Part shown: one piece after another, positions 44,740 to 56,673 of the stretch
How positions within the stretch are numbered: position 1 is the first letter of the stretch
How the letters are laid out: each line of letters opens with the position of its first letter
Assembly: GCA_964016875.1 (NCBI GenBank)
Contig: OZ024736.1
Coordinates: 42,006,707 to 42,070,706 of the forward strand
Reading direction: 5' to 3'
Source of the DNA: Fallopia convolvulus
Lineage: Eukaryota > Streptophyta > Magnoliopsida > Caryophyllales > Polygonaceae
DNA length: 64,000 nt
Made by a program: the position numbers and the translations under genes
The notes under the pieces: model-generated
What the model saw: the letters and a program-made list of their open reading frames with translations, nothing else
What the model was told of the DNA's origin: nothing
Databases searched by the model: none

Positions 44740-45447
44740 TCTATAACTATATATTAAAGTTGTCCCTTTTCGAGCCACCGGAACGATTCTAGCCCCACCT
44801 CATATTTACAAAATTAATTTTTATTTCTAATATTTTAACTTTTTCCCATTAAATTTTTCTTTAACTATTTAAATCTATCTTTAAAATCAATCAAATATCT
44901 ATTTAGTATAACAATATCTTTTGAAAACTTCCTTATATAAATATTTAAAATTAAAGATAACAAATTTAAAATATTTTTAAATAAGTATAAATATCTTTTA
45001 TCTTTTAGCATAATGTCTTTGAACGAATTTATTTAAAGATACATTTTTTCTTTTATAATAAAAAAATTAATGATAAATACTTATGATGTTTAAAGTAAAT
45101 ATAAATATTTTATCATATATCTTTTGACGAATTTATTTATATATATATAGTGATTTTATTATATAAAAAAATAATGATAAATATTTATAATTTTTAAAAT
45201 TAATAAACATGGATAATAAAATATTTAATAAACATATTGAAATATTTGATAAACTCTAAATTTAGGTACATGAAAACTAATAAAATATGAAGTATATAAT
45301 ATTTGATTAAAAAATTATATACATTCTACGAGCAATAAATTACTTATATTAAAGATTATATTATATATATTTATTTATTAATATCCTATTTATAATATTT
45401 ATAAAATATAGAATCGTAGTCGTACATGGTACGACGGATAAAACTAG
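44740..45447 (+). mobile_element. Non-autonomous Helitron
   Basis: The 5' end is TCTATAACTATATATTAAAG preceded by A (44739). The 3' end is a 7-bp stem (45419-45425 with 45429-45435, loop ATG), eight bases, then CTAG (45444-45447) and host T. A|TC...CTAG|T with a subterminal hairpin is the Helitron signature. No Rep/helicase is encoded in about 708 bp. Confidence 0.82.
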
Positions 45448-46116
45448 TTTCTCTTCATTCAGTGGCCAATAGCAGGCCTAAAGCAGTAAAGCCCATCGTT
45501 AACTGTTTTTCTAACTAGGCCCATATTCGGTTGTTTTTCTTTCGGTTCATCACGAACCGGATTAAGAACCGCTTCAATTCAAAACACAAATCAACAAAGC
45601 ATTAAAACCGTAGGAACTCCCAACTCCAAACGGAGCAAACACTAGCTTTTCTCCATCGGCACCAGTCGCCTCCGCGTCACCGATATCAATCCGCGGCCTC
45701 CGCGTCGCGGATATTAACCTGCGGCTTTCGCTTTCGCTTCGTCGATATCAACCTGCGGCGTCCGCAATTCCTTCCTCGAAAGGTAAGTTGCTCAAACCCT
45801 AATTCTAAATTTCAGAACTGACTTTGACAACCTTACATTACGTAACTACTGGACGGGATTGAACAATAAGTTAGTAATGCTATGTGTTCGACTGTTTTCC
45901 TATCTAGTTGCAAATCTTTAATCTGTAATTATGTTTGTAGATACATTGACAGTGAAATGAGTATAGTCTGTAATTCTGTAATTTGTGTAGCACAAATAAT
46001 TGAGGTTAGTTATCGACTTATCGTAGTTTGTGTTAATGGATTTCTTTCATCAAAATGTCTACTAGGGTTCTCTTTCCATCAGGATAGAAAACCAATCTAC
46101 TTCCGAAAAAGAAAGA
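45448..46116 (+). promoter_or_regulatory. Promoter and 5' leader of the F-box gene, with leader intron
   Basis: A CG-richer leader (45640-45782) with two related CCTCCGCGTC..GATAT words ends at a strong donor (AG|GTAAGTTG, intron from 45783). An acceptor (TTCCATCAG) at 46082 precedes the ATG at 46117, implying a 300-bp intron in the 5' UTR. Splicing is inferred from consensus only. Confidence 0.5.
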
Positions 46117-47620
46117 ATGGATCGTCAGACCAATCCTGATTTGCTAAGTGATCTTCCGTTGAGTATTATCCATATCATTCTAGGGCGTATTCCGATTAGA
46201 GATGCTGTGAGAACAAGTGTCCTTTCAAGGCAATGGAGGCACACATGGGCTAGTCTTTCTCACCTGGTTTTTGAAAAATTTTGTGCAAATCGAAATGAGG
46301 AACCAATAAACAAATTCGAAGAGCGCGTGAAAAGTACAATCACCCATGTTCTTTTCCATCATCAGGGACCCATCCATAAGTTCAAAATGTCCATCTTTTC
46401 TGGAATTTTTTTCCCGGAAGTTGATGAATGGATTCTTCATCTGTCTAGAAATGATATCAAAGAGTTAATCCTAGAGATGGGGGGTCCTGATTGTCATTGC
46501 TCGCAGCATTTGCATTCTAGTATATATTCTTGTGAAAAGTTAACCAATTTGGAGCTTTACAATTGCGACTTGGATCCACCACCTTCGTCTTTCAAGGGAT
46601 TCTTGTTCTTGAGGCGCATTTCTCTTCACGACGTTTACCTGTCTTCTAATGGAATCGAAAGTCTAGTTGCCAATTCTCCTTTTCTTGAGGACTTCACACT
46701 ACGCGATATTGGGTATTCAGATGTGACAATGCTAAGAATTAATGCTCCAAATCTCAAGTATTTGGATATATCTGGTGAATATTTTGAGATATGCCTGAAC
46801 ACTCCTCTTCTGGCTGAAGTGTCAGTATCAAACGTCTATTGTTTCACAGATAGACAATTGCAACAAAAGAGTTCAATTTGTAATTATACCAACTTCTTTG
46901 GCGGCTTAACTAATCTCGAGAAGCTGTGTGGAGAAATCAACTTTATGAAGGTAACGGTCAAATAAATCTCTTCCTCCTTGAGTTATCATGTCCCTGACTA
47001 ACTTTTCGTGAGCATTAACTACTTAAATGTCGGGTCAGAATGTTAGATCTGTTCTTATATGTTCTTCATGTTTGTTTGTCAGTATCTCAGCATTGGTATG
47101 GAACCCCGTCGTTGTTCCTTGATATTTCATCACCTAAAGGATATTGAAGTAAATGACGTGGATTTTGAATATATAAATCAGATATCTGTTGTGACTCTTC
47201 TCATCGTTGGCTCCCCTAATCTACACAAGCTTAAAATCTCAGTAAGTGATGAAAACTGTTTTTAAAAAAAAATTACTTCTAATCTCAGCAAGCAAGCACT
47301 TCTAATCTTCACTTGTTGTGCAGACTGATTTAGACCATAGAGATGTTGCACCGGATTCAGAGCCTCCGTTTGTACGTTTCAGTGATTTTGGACGTGCGCC
47401 TGATTTCACATTTAAGAAGCTGAGACTCGTCATCATGGAAGACGTTGGTGGTTTTCCTTCCGAAGTGGAATTCATGGTATTTTTGCTTCAAACTTCGCCT
47501 GTGCTTGAGACGATGACGGTTGATCATGTAGATACACTTGGTACTGAGGAGAAACACCTCTTGATGGATGAATTACTAGAGTGTGATTGGGCTTCTCCAA
47601 ATGCCGAGATTTTGATTTGA
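46117..47620 (+). CDS. F-box/FBD/LRR-repeat protein
   Basis: Substrate-recognition subunit of an SCF ubiquitin ligase, by family. Exons 46117-46950, 47083-47241 and 47324-47620 join in phase 0 to give 429 residues. Residues 8-50 form the F-box (LLSDLPLSIIHIILGRIPIR and onward, with SRQWRHTW); leucine-rich repeats follow (IYSCEKLTNLELYNC, FLRRISLHDV, INAPNLKYLDISG); the C-terminal FBD domain includes FPSEVEFMVFLLQTSPVLET. This is one of the largest, fast-turnover plant families; targets are unknown. Two truncated relatives flank it, so it is the only apparently working copy here. Confidence 0.88.
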
Positions 47621-47889
47621 TTCCCATTATTCCTTAATTTCCGTCTTTTGAAACTTATCTGGAAAAAATGCCATATCAATATTGTCAGGGCATGTTAACC
47701 TTGTTCTGTATTGAGTGACTCTCAACTATATGTATGGTTGTAAACTATGAAAATGATGAACTTGTGAAAATTATGCACCTTCATTGTTTGTCACAATTAC
47801 GTTAGAAGTAATTTCCTTGGGTCAAAAAGTACATTGGAAAATGTCAACCGAGCTTATGCATGATGTTAGTCACATGGATTCTTCAACCG

Positions 47890-48756
47890 AGTTGACTATC
47901 GAATCTCAAGTACATGTATTTACATGGTGACTGCACAGAAATATGCGTGTATGCTCCTCTTCTGTCTGAAATGTTAAGTATTATTGACAACCCTAGACTA
48001 TTTCCCTGTTCAACATCAGCAACAAAAAAACTCGTGTGTCATTATACCAACCTCATTGGAAGTTGTACTAATCTTGAGAAGCTGAGAGGAGATTCCTACT
48101 TTGTAAAGGTAATAATCAATATAATGTCTTCCTCAGTTGTGTTATCTTTGTCTTTGAATAACTTTCAGAGTCAATTGCTTAAATATGGCTTTTTGTTGTT
48201 GTGTGTGTTAGTATATGAGCATGGGTGTTGATTCCTGTCATCATTCCTTGGTGTTTCATCACCTAGAAGATATTGAATTACTTTACGTGAATTTCCAAGA
48301 TATAAAAGAGATATCGGTTGTTGCTCGTCTCATCACGAGTGCTCCCAATCTACACAAGCTTAAAATCTCAGTAAGTGAAGGACACACTTCAGCTTAAAAC
48401 AAAGTATTCAAGGTTTTGATGCAAGCTTTTCTGATCTTTTACTTCTTGTGGAGACTGATTTAGAAGTTAGAGAAAAATATGATTCAGAATCTCCAAAGGT
48501 GCGTTTCAGTGATTTTGGGTGTGCACCCGATTTCACATTCGAGAAGCTGAGAGTTGTCATCATGGAAGATATTAGCGATTTTCCCTCCGAAGTGGAATTC
48601 ATGGTTTTTTTGCTTCAAAGTTCTCCGGTGCTTGAGACGATGAAGGTTCGCCATTTACATACACTTGGTACTGAGGAGACACACCTCATGGTTGAGGAAT
48701 TACTAGGGTGCGGTTGGGCTTCTCCAAATGCCGAGCTTTGGACTTCCGTTCTATAA
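47890..48756 (+). pseudogene. 5'-truncated F-box/FBD/LRR copy
   Basis: Homology to the intact gene starts near 47900 inside exon 1 and runs to 48108, then exon 2 (48212-48370, exactly the same length, 159 bases, as in the intact gene) and exon 3 (48454-48756). These pieces stay open, but the F-box and most repeats are missing and no proper start exists. A short LRR-FBD protein from an internal ATG is possible but unlikely. Confidence 0.75.
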
Positions 48757-49235
48757 TTCCTGTCTTGATCAGTGACTACCTTGGAAGCTTGTTTTTGGAA
48801 CTTGTCTAGTTAAAAATCCTGTTTTGCTGGTAATCTATATGTATATTTTGTAAACTATGATTTGAATTGTTTAATGTTCTCACTCTTCTGTTGGGCAAGT
48901 TTTCTGCTTAATTATCTAACATTCTTTATAAGCGGATTCCATGACTCGATTATCTAGCATTCTCTAGTAAGCGGATTCCGACATGGGTATTAGACATTTA
49001 AATCTAGCAGGATGAGACGCTTGATTTCTCAAACGTTTATTTAGGGATTCGAGTTCTTAGAGCATATAATTAAGCTCATATATAATACGGAGTATAATTC
49101 AACTTTTGTATTGACATTCAACTTATTTAATTCAAGTAAGATTAATGAATCATTCATACTTAACAAGTTTTCCCCATTAACATTTAAAACATGACTAGCT
49201 AGCTCTCTTCTAGGTGTGCCACCTTAACGTGATAA
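48757..49235. other. Intergenic DNA between F-box copy and WSD1-like gene
   Basis: It contains the duplicated 3' flank of the F-box family and, near 49236, the 3' UTR of the convergent WSD1-like gene. No other feature was seen. Confidence 0.5.
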
Positions 49236-52168
49236 TTAGTCAGCAACAACAATCGGTTTTGTCTGAGCAGCAATATTCTTCATTTCGAACAAAGCATCTT
49301 TAAAGCACTTGGCAAGGAACTCCGCATCTGGGATTATGTCTTTGGCTACCGAAATCTGCAGGTTTGCTCTTCCTTTGTAGCTCACCAGATGTAATATCAT
49401 TGCCTATATATGCAAGCAACTCCAAAACTCATAATCAACATTTTGATACAGTTTTTACCGTTTTGAAATATAGATTAATAGATATAACATATCATATTTT
49501 ATAGTTCATACCTGGCAGAGGCTCGAAATAGATATCTTTATAAATGTGACAGGATTTGCCGCAATGGAAATCTCTTCTTGTGGACCAACTATGTTAGAGA
49601 TCACAAGGGTTGTAGCACTCAACACCCTTTTGTAGAACCAGCTTCCCATCTTCACATGCATGACATTTTAGTAAAAACAAAATAACATATTACAATATAT
49701 AAAAACTAAATAAATTTTGTCAATTAGAAGTGTAGAACACATTATCAATATGAAATGCTGTATAATAATAATAAAAAAAATGAATTTACCTTGGAGCCCA
49801 TAGAGGAAAAGGCGAAGCCCAATAAAGCGTGCAAAGCTTGGGCCTCGAAGGACTGTTTTTTGCGGTCCATGATGGATTTCATCCTTGTCACGTGCTGGAG
49901 AGGGTGGACGGAGGGGTGTTGATGACGACAATCAATGGGCACAAGAAACAACCCGAATTTGTTTCCCCAAGATGACCCGGATCCGGTCTTCATTAAATTC
50001 GGCATATCCAGCTGAATGCATTATTTCGAAAAGCTTATAATTTCATTTTCCCAAAAAAGGTCTGTATTTGAGACCTGAAAAGGTCAATTTTTGGAAACTG
50101 AATTGAATTGAATGGGAAAGCAGCGCTGACCTGCAAGCCGGTGTTTTTTCTGAGATTTGCCATAACGAGGCTGGTGACTTGAATGCCCTTTAACATGGCT
50201 GCCATGAATTCGATCTCATAAGATGTACGCATACATTCCAAATATGTTCATCGATCTATTTCCTTCCTAATATCAAGTGGACTTGATGGGAATAGATGAG
50301 AGAATTACCTTTGGGTGAATGTACATCGAGATATTTGGAAAGTCCACTTTGAATCACTCCCAATAGAACGTCGTTCATCGTCTGCAATATTTTTAAAATT
50401 GATCATATAATAATACGCTGTATAAGATAGATTGCACTCTATTCAATATCCTTAATTGGTCGACCTTCAACCAAAAAAAAAATATCCTTGGTCTTTCTGT
50501 GACTGTCTAAATGGCAGAGATAAGTACAGTAGTAGCATTTATGAATTTAGAAAATTATTTCGAAGTATGATGAATATTTTTTTGATAAATTTTGTAACTC
50601 CGATCTTCAAATATACTGTATAAATTAGAAAAATATAAAAATATTGATGTACGAATTATGGGTCGTATTTGTAAGGATGTATATCTTGACAATAAGTAAA
50701 ATAACCTAACTATCTTATATATTATAGGCCTTTTGATCTAAAATAACTAGTACTCCAAATACAATTGACAATAAGGTAACCTATTGAGCAGTGTTATCTA
50801 AGATAATTTAAACACATGAATTTTGAGCAGTGTTATGTGAATTTTAGATTTTTTAGCCAATTAATTAAGAAGAGCTATAAGAAGTGATCTTATTAATGCA
50901 ACCCAAATACAATTGACAATAAGGTAACCTATTGTATGGGCCTTCGATATAAATACTTTCTCCCTGTCATTTTAGAACTCTTTAAAGTCTTAGACTCTTA
51001 TAATTAAGGGCAAAAACTCTCTTTTGTATTGTCCTTCAAAAGCAAAAACTTTTTAAGAAAGTAAAATATTAGTCTAAAATATATCCCTATTAACTCTCTT
51101 TTGTATTGTCCTTCCAAAGCAAAAACTTTTTTTTGTATTGACAAACAGCAACTAGATCAATTATCCCTTTATAATTAAGGGCAAAGGTTGGGAAGAAAAT
51201 AGTAATGAAAAAAGGTTAACAAATAGGTTTAAATAAAACAAAATATTATTTTCTGTATGAAAATTAATTAGTACATTACTACATATAAAAATGCACTATA
51301 AATCACTAAAAAAAACTTACAGCATTGGGGATTGCCTTAAGATTATCGTTTACTTGGTTGTGTTACATTATACTAATTTTATTTTTGTTAGGGAGAGTCA
51401 GCAAAAAAAACTTACAACATTGGAGATTGCCCTTTTGACCTCTTTCATATCATCAACCTTAAACTTGGCGGTCGCCACCGCCCTGGGCCAGAGCTCCACC
51501 CCACGACCGCCGCTCACCACCGTCTTCTCGTCCCTGACCACCCCAAGAATCCTCGCCATCAGCCCCGCCTCATACGCTGCCGTATACCACACACTCTTGA
51601 CCACCCCCCACACCCCTCCCTTTCTCCACCTCCTCCCACTCCTCTCTTTTCCACCACCTTCCACCGCCGCCGCCTTCTGGCCCCCGAAGCACGCCGCCAG
51701 AAGTGACATCACCGAAATTCCGTCACCGAGCGCGTGGTGCACGCGCAGCACCACACAATTGATACCCCTCAGCACGTGGACTTCCCACAAGGGCTTGTCC
51801 GTGCTCATCGGCGGCGCCCCCGCTAGCTCCGCCAGGTAAGAGTTCGCAATAGCCTCGGGGTCGGCGGCGGCGGCGTCGTGGCGGCGGTCGTCGACGACGA
51901 TGACGTGGTCGTCGATGTTGAGGGCGGTTTTCCGCCAGCGTTTCAGGGCGGGATGGCAGCGGTGGGGTACGAGGAGGCTGGTGAAGCGCGGGTGGTGGGG
52001 GATGGCGGAGGAGGAGAGCGCCGCCTTGAGTGCCGCTACGTCGATGGGATGGAGGAGGCCTAGGGCGCAGTTGATGACTTGGTCGGTGTCTGGTCGGGAG
52101 AAGACGCGGCTGAAGGGAGACCTCAAAACGCCATCGTTTTGGGATGTGGCCGAGCTCGAGGTGTTCAT
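49236..52168 (-). CDS. WSD1-like wax ester synthase / diacylglycerol O-acyltransferase
   Basis: Bifunctional enzyme that esterifies fatty acyl-CoA to long-chain alcohols or diacylglycerol, ER-located, used in cuticular wax ester synthesis. Six minus-strand exons, 52168-51416, 50381-50309, 50198-50131, 50011-49790, 49649-49512 and 49403-49236, keep frame and give 473 residues, close to Arabidopsis WSD1. The condensation-type catalytic motif HHALGDG (HHxxxDG) lies near residue 160. Family words NDVLLGVIQSGLSKYL, VMANLRKNTGLQ, WGNKFGLFLVPI, SNIVGPQEEI and ILHLVSYKGRANLQISVAKD appear in order. The ATG at 52168 was chosen because it starts the family-like N terminus; an upstream in-frame ATG at 52267 would add 33 unlike residues. 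The acceptor of exon 3 (after ATGGCAG) is the least certain junction. Confidence 0.9.
50445..50489. repeat. Micro-insertion in a WSD1-like gene intron, 9-bp direct repeats
   Basis: AATATCCTT at 50445-50453 and 50481-50489 flank 27 bases ending CTTCAACC plus A-run. The insert also contains the palindromic word TTGGTCGACC. Confidence 0.6.
51308..51432. repeat. Duplicated exon-1 splice donor region of the WSD1-like gene
   Basis: The sequence AAAAAAAACTTACARCATTG with GATTGCC after it occurs at about 51308 and again at about 51403, so the exon 1 end plus donor exists twice about 95 bp apart. The upstream-most copy (51416) keeps family reading frame and was used. Confidence 0.6.
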
Positions 52169-52940
52169 GGTTACGTATTTTGCATGTACGTAGCTCCGTT
52201 TGTAGTGGAAGGCTCGGAGCCTCGGAGTATTTAAAATGCAATTCTTCCGGCTACACAACTTCAACATTAATTTTCTTCAAAAAAAAAAAACTTCAACATT
52301 AATTGATTATTTTTTAGGGCGGACGTGTAGATGTCTACTTCGGATTAAAGTGCTGGATTTGTTACACTTCTTATGCGAACTTATATAGTTAGCCGAATAA
52401 TTATATTATATCCTTAATTCTTGACAAGTCATATTAGAGCTATAAATATTCTCCGTATTAATTAAGTTATTAAAATTACTGTATCATTTTTTTTAATATA
52501 ATCCGGTGAATTGTCTCAGTCAAATTTAATCGTTTCGGAGTTTGAACATCTGAATTTAGCTTTATGTTACACGATGGTTACACATGTTTATCGATTTTAA
52601 TACATGTGTTTTTTTGTAACGGATTAATATACATGTGTTTTCTCACGATGAACACTTGATTGTCAAAGTGTATTTCAAATTCGGTCTTCAATCATGTGAA
52701 TGCCTATGCATGCTATGGATACTTGATTGTCAAATTGTATTTGACGTGGAAAATATAATGCAAGTGGGTAAAATTAATTGTCATAAATATTTTGCTATTA
52801 TTCATCATATAAAGATATTTTTATTTATAATATTTTTCTATTTTCAAGTATTTTATTATAAAATCAAATATAACTGTTATTTATTATGATGGAGAATTCT
52901 AGTCGAAGGATATAATTTTCACTTAGATTGGGAGTAAGAA
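52169..52940. other. Upstream region of the WSD1-like gene
   Basis: Promoter side of the minus-strand gene, AT-rich, no gene seen. One clear micro-insertion lies at 52257-52304, and a weaker one near 52597-52640 (TTAATACATGTG repeated around a TTTGTAACGGA segment). Confidence 0.5.
52257..52304. repeat. Micro-insertion TTCTTC plus poly(A), 16-bp perfect direct repeats
   Basis: A 16-bp word at 52257-52272 is repeated exactly at 52289-52304. The 16 bases between are TTCTTC plus ten A. It lies about 90 bp before the WSD1-like start codon, so it may alter the 5' leader or promoter. Confidence 0.75.
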
Positions 52941-52949
52941 ATCGCTTAT

Positions 52950-53296
52950 TGGGCTTGGAGCATTATCGATCCGCCCTTAGAGATAGAGTTATTGACCTTT
53001 TTCTCTCCATATCCTACATAATAAAGACTCATGTTTTTCACCATGTATGATGCGCACCTTATATTCGTTGAGCTCGCATGCAAGTCTTGTCCTTTATATA
53101 TCTTGACGTTCAATCGACAATTGCTCTTCTGACTTAGGCATCAGAGGTGGATTAGGGGGTCCTCGCCCACTGTGTCCATTGCTTTGCAGGTTCTAGGTTG
53201 AAGAGGAGCTTGGAACGGAAGGTGAAGAAGGGAGTTCCGACCAGCACATTGAAGACGAATCTTCGTGCACTAACAATTGGCGTCGTCTGTGGGAAC
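52950..53296 (+). mobile_element. Ty3/gypsy-like LTR end with primer binding site
   Basis: A segment ending CTAACA is followed at 53276 by ATTGGCGTCGTCTGTGGGAA, which closely resembles the primer site after the 5' LTR of plant Tat/Athila-type gypsy elements. The left border and the rest of the element are not recognisable. Confidence 0.5.
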
Positions 53297-54574
53297 GAGG
53301 ATTTAAATTCACGAGCAATCGTTCCTAGAAGAAAAAAAGTGATATTTCGTAGTCCTAAGGCAATCGCACAAAGCAAAATCGATCGTGATGCCCTCATCGA
53401 GCGAATTTGTGGCCGCGGAAAGAGACTCCGCGACCACAGACCGCCGGAGTGCGACTTCGGATTTTTTCGACCGAAGTTTGCCTCCGGAAATTTGTGCCTC
53501 TGGATTTTTCTAACGGAGAGCGTCTCCAAAAATCAACAAAAAAGAGTCGCTTTCGGATTTGCGTGAACCCTAGGTGAAACCTTGATCGAATCAGCGTACC
53601 TAGTGTCGATCGCAATGCGTACTATGAAATCGACAACACTGGGGCAAGGAGCGACTTTGCCAACCCCTTGTCGAATTTAGTCCCACACTCCCACCTAAGG
53701 TTGGTAGTAAACAACCGATTGGCGGACTAGCCCTGGTATCCCAAAGACGAAAGCTTGATCGTGAATCCCATATCATCGATCAACCACCATCAAAACAAAG
53801 AAAGTCTAGTGAAGGAGAGCCGATAACTTTCTAGAGTGGACCTAGGACCCACACAAGCGACGACTATCGATATTCGCTTGATCGGACGCGTGAGGCGACC
53901 AAAATCAACCGTCAGGAAGACCGCAAGCGAGGCTCGAAAAGCCGCGACCGCGGCCCACACAACCGCGACCGCGGAAACCAAACATGCCCGATCTCCCAAA
54001 CTGTACGTAACACTGTAACAGAACAACAATTTTATGCTGTAAACTCCCCAAAAGGGCAAAAAAAGTTTAATTAATCTGGAGGCCTACACCTTAATTAGGA
54101 TTTAGGCAGTCCCAAGTCCCAAGTCCCAACCTATCTGAATCTGATGCATATAGACATATAGTGTAGTTATGAACTTGTTGGTATTTATTTACTCCGTATC
54201 TAATTAGAGTACTATGCCACAATTACGTTGGGATGTACATGGGAGCTTGAGGGGACGGCTTAATAGGCTTAAATTTAATGGGCCTTCTCCTGTTTTCCAC
54301 CCTCTTTTTTACTCTTACTTATAGTATTTTTAAATCTTACTTCTATTATTTTTATTTTGTTCTTTTGAAAATAAAAAAGATATTATAAAATAAATTATTT
54401 AAGATAAAATGTTTCAATTTAAGCAAATTTGATCTAATGCAATTTTAGAATATGGCTAAAAATATATTTCAATTTATAATATTTTACCTATAAAAATAAA
54501 GTTTATAATTACCATTTCAAAAATCTAAAGTCATTATATCATTTATACGGATTTTAATTTTGAACACATAACAT
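53297..54574. other. Probable gypsy leader remnant and spacer
   Basis: Sequence after the primer site includes short frames rich in Arg/Lys and CCGCGACCGCGG words (near 53950), without a recognisable Gag. From about 54060 it becomes AT-rich spacer. Confidence 0.35.
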
Positions 54575-55228
54575 AATGTTGGCCGACTACTAAGGCGCAG
54601 AAGCAGAAGCTGATGGTAGCAGAGATGAGGATGTTGAGGTGGATGTGCGGGCATACGAGACTGGATAGGATTAGGAATGAAGTGATAAGGAGCAGGGTGG
54701 GAGTGGCCAGTATAGGTGACAAGCTCAGAGAATCGAGGCTTAAACGGTTCGGGTACATACAAAGGAGACCACTAGATGCCCCGGTTCGGAGAATCGAAGG
54801 GTTGGTTGATGACGACTTCCACAGGGAAAGGGGCAGACCAAAGAAGAGCTGGAAGGAAGTCATAAAACACGACCTCAACGTCCTTACAGTCTCAGAAGAT
54901 ATGGCCTTGTGTAGGGACCAGTGGCGCGAGTAGATTACAATGACAGAGCGTTAGTAGTGGCGACCTAGAGGGAGTGCCCTACTCTTTCCATCTTTCCGTT
55001 CTAGTTTTTCTGTTATAGTTTTCAGTTTTCTGGGTTTGCTAGAGCACTTTCACGCTCTTGTTTTTCTACTCCACTAGTTTTTCCTCCTGATGCCCCCTTT
55101 TCCTTTACATTGGGCTTATTTTAGATACCCTCCCGACCTCGAGTCGAGATAAGGGTGTATATCTCGACCCCCAGATCCCGTCTCATACCGAGTTTTACCT
55201 GGGTAGATGTTGTTGTTGTTGTTGTTGG
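54575..55228 (+). mobile_element. 5'-truncated RTE-type LINE with (TTG)n tail
   Basis: The frame to 54933 ends with the familiar RTE C terminus: MRMLRWMCGHTRLDRIRNE, then RRPLDAPVRRIE, GRPKKSWKEVIKHDL and MALCRDQWRE. A 3' UTR with TCGACCCCCAGATCCC follows, and the element ends in a TTG repeat (55208-55228) in place of poly(A). The endonuclease and most of the reverse transcriptase are missing. Confidence 0.88.
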
Positions 55229-55719
55229 TGTAACGTATACATGCAAGTGAAGACCAATTTCAAAACGTGAAAGGAAAATTGTCAAATTGATGACACTAGT
55301 AGTGATTTTCACAAATTTGGCCCTTTCCATTTATAAGGCCTTCGGCTTTCACTCGATGATGGGCCAATAATTAAGAAGGAAGATGGCCCACTACAAATTG
55401 ATGAGGACGGCTTCTGATGGGCTAATAATTCATGTGGGAACCCATGATCAAGGGCGACGAGGCAAAAAATATGAATAAAGCTCTATAAATTGAAGCTTAT
55501 TTGGAAAATACTTACAAAACCAAATAACATATGAGTCAAATTTATTGCATAATTTTTTAAAAAAAAATGATACATATTTTCAATTACAAAAAGAAGACAA
55601 ATATCTCTTAACAATGGACAAAACTCATGGATCACAAAGAAGTAAAAGAATAATTTAAATTCGATCTCCGATGAAATATTGGAGATGGAAAAATGATCAA
55701 ATTTTAGAAAGACCAAATG
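55229..55719. other. Intergenic spacer
   Basis: AT-rich DNA. It was searched on the minus strand for the missing last exon of the SCPL gene (a GGGHTAPEY-like motif); none was seen. Confidence 0.5.
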
Positions 55720-56660
55720 GATGGGATATAATAAGCTAATGATAAAATGCAAAAACACCAACCTAATAAATGAGGATCAGGTGGTCGCCGACTACATAAC
55801 ACACGACAATACCTCAAACATACAAAAACTTGATCAAGTACAACAAAAGGATGACATAGACCAAATAATCAATCCCCCCTATCAACGTAATCCAAGATTG
55901 TTTGTATTGATGTCATAATAACGATGAGTGGTTTTCTACCAACCCAAAAATCTAAATGACAACGGAAAATAAAAGACTACCTAAAATGGATCTCAAATGG
56001 ACTTGGAAATTAAGAATCTCACCAAAAGTCAATAACTTCATATAAAAAATTGCAAACAATGAATTACCAACAAAAGCCTAGCTCGTCGAACACCGAATTC
56101 CACATGATGTAATTTGGTACCGCTCATGGAATCGTTATTTGCTAGTCATCACTTAATTCACAATTATGGTCATTGGTCAATGATCGAGCAACATATATAT
56201 GAGGAAACGATGGTAGAATATAGAAACTTCCTTGACAGCAACATAGGTCCAAAAAATGAAATGACCGATCGAGCATCATTTGGAAAACTCCATTAATTAA
56301 TTAATCCATTATTACATACAATACATAGAGCTCATTTGAAGGACTTAAAGAAGACTGTAGATCTTCTGGCATCAAAAGAATCTAGTTCTCATATTTGGGA
56401 ATAATTTTAGTTACGTTGTTAGAGAATACTGATCAACATCGCTTAAGAGGCTGTGTTTATATCTAAAGTTAGACTGGATAATGATGGATCCACCTTTCAA
56501 ACAACTCGTAGCATTCTCTCCGATTGTATTCTTGTGGAGAATGACCTGCTCCCTGTAATATTTTTTCAACAACACTTAAACTTAAGGAAACAACTTCTTA
56601 CTTATGAGCTTAACGTGGGCATAAATAAAATAGGAAATGTGGAATTCCATACAATTTGTG
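55720..56660 (+). mobile_element. Decayed LINE 3' part (zf-RVT and RNase H-like)
   Basis: On the plus strand, DDIDQIINPP near 55850 and WTWKLRISPKVNNFI then ANNELPTKA at 55998-56081 match the zf-RVT region of plant L1 elements. A later stretch (56455-56660) with SDCILVENDLL and GNVEFHTICE fits a relic RNase H domain. Stops are frequent. It lies opposite to, and just past, the last visible SCPL exon. Confidence 0.6.
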
Positions 56661-56673
56661 AATAAGAACTTAC

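Noticed and set aside
51723..52241. Arg/Pro-rich minus-strand frame and opposite frames over WSD1-like exon 1
   Set aside because: Shifted shadows of the GC-rich exon with low-complexity composition.
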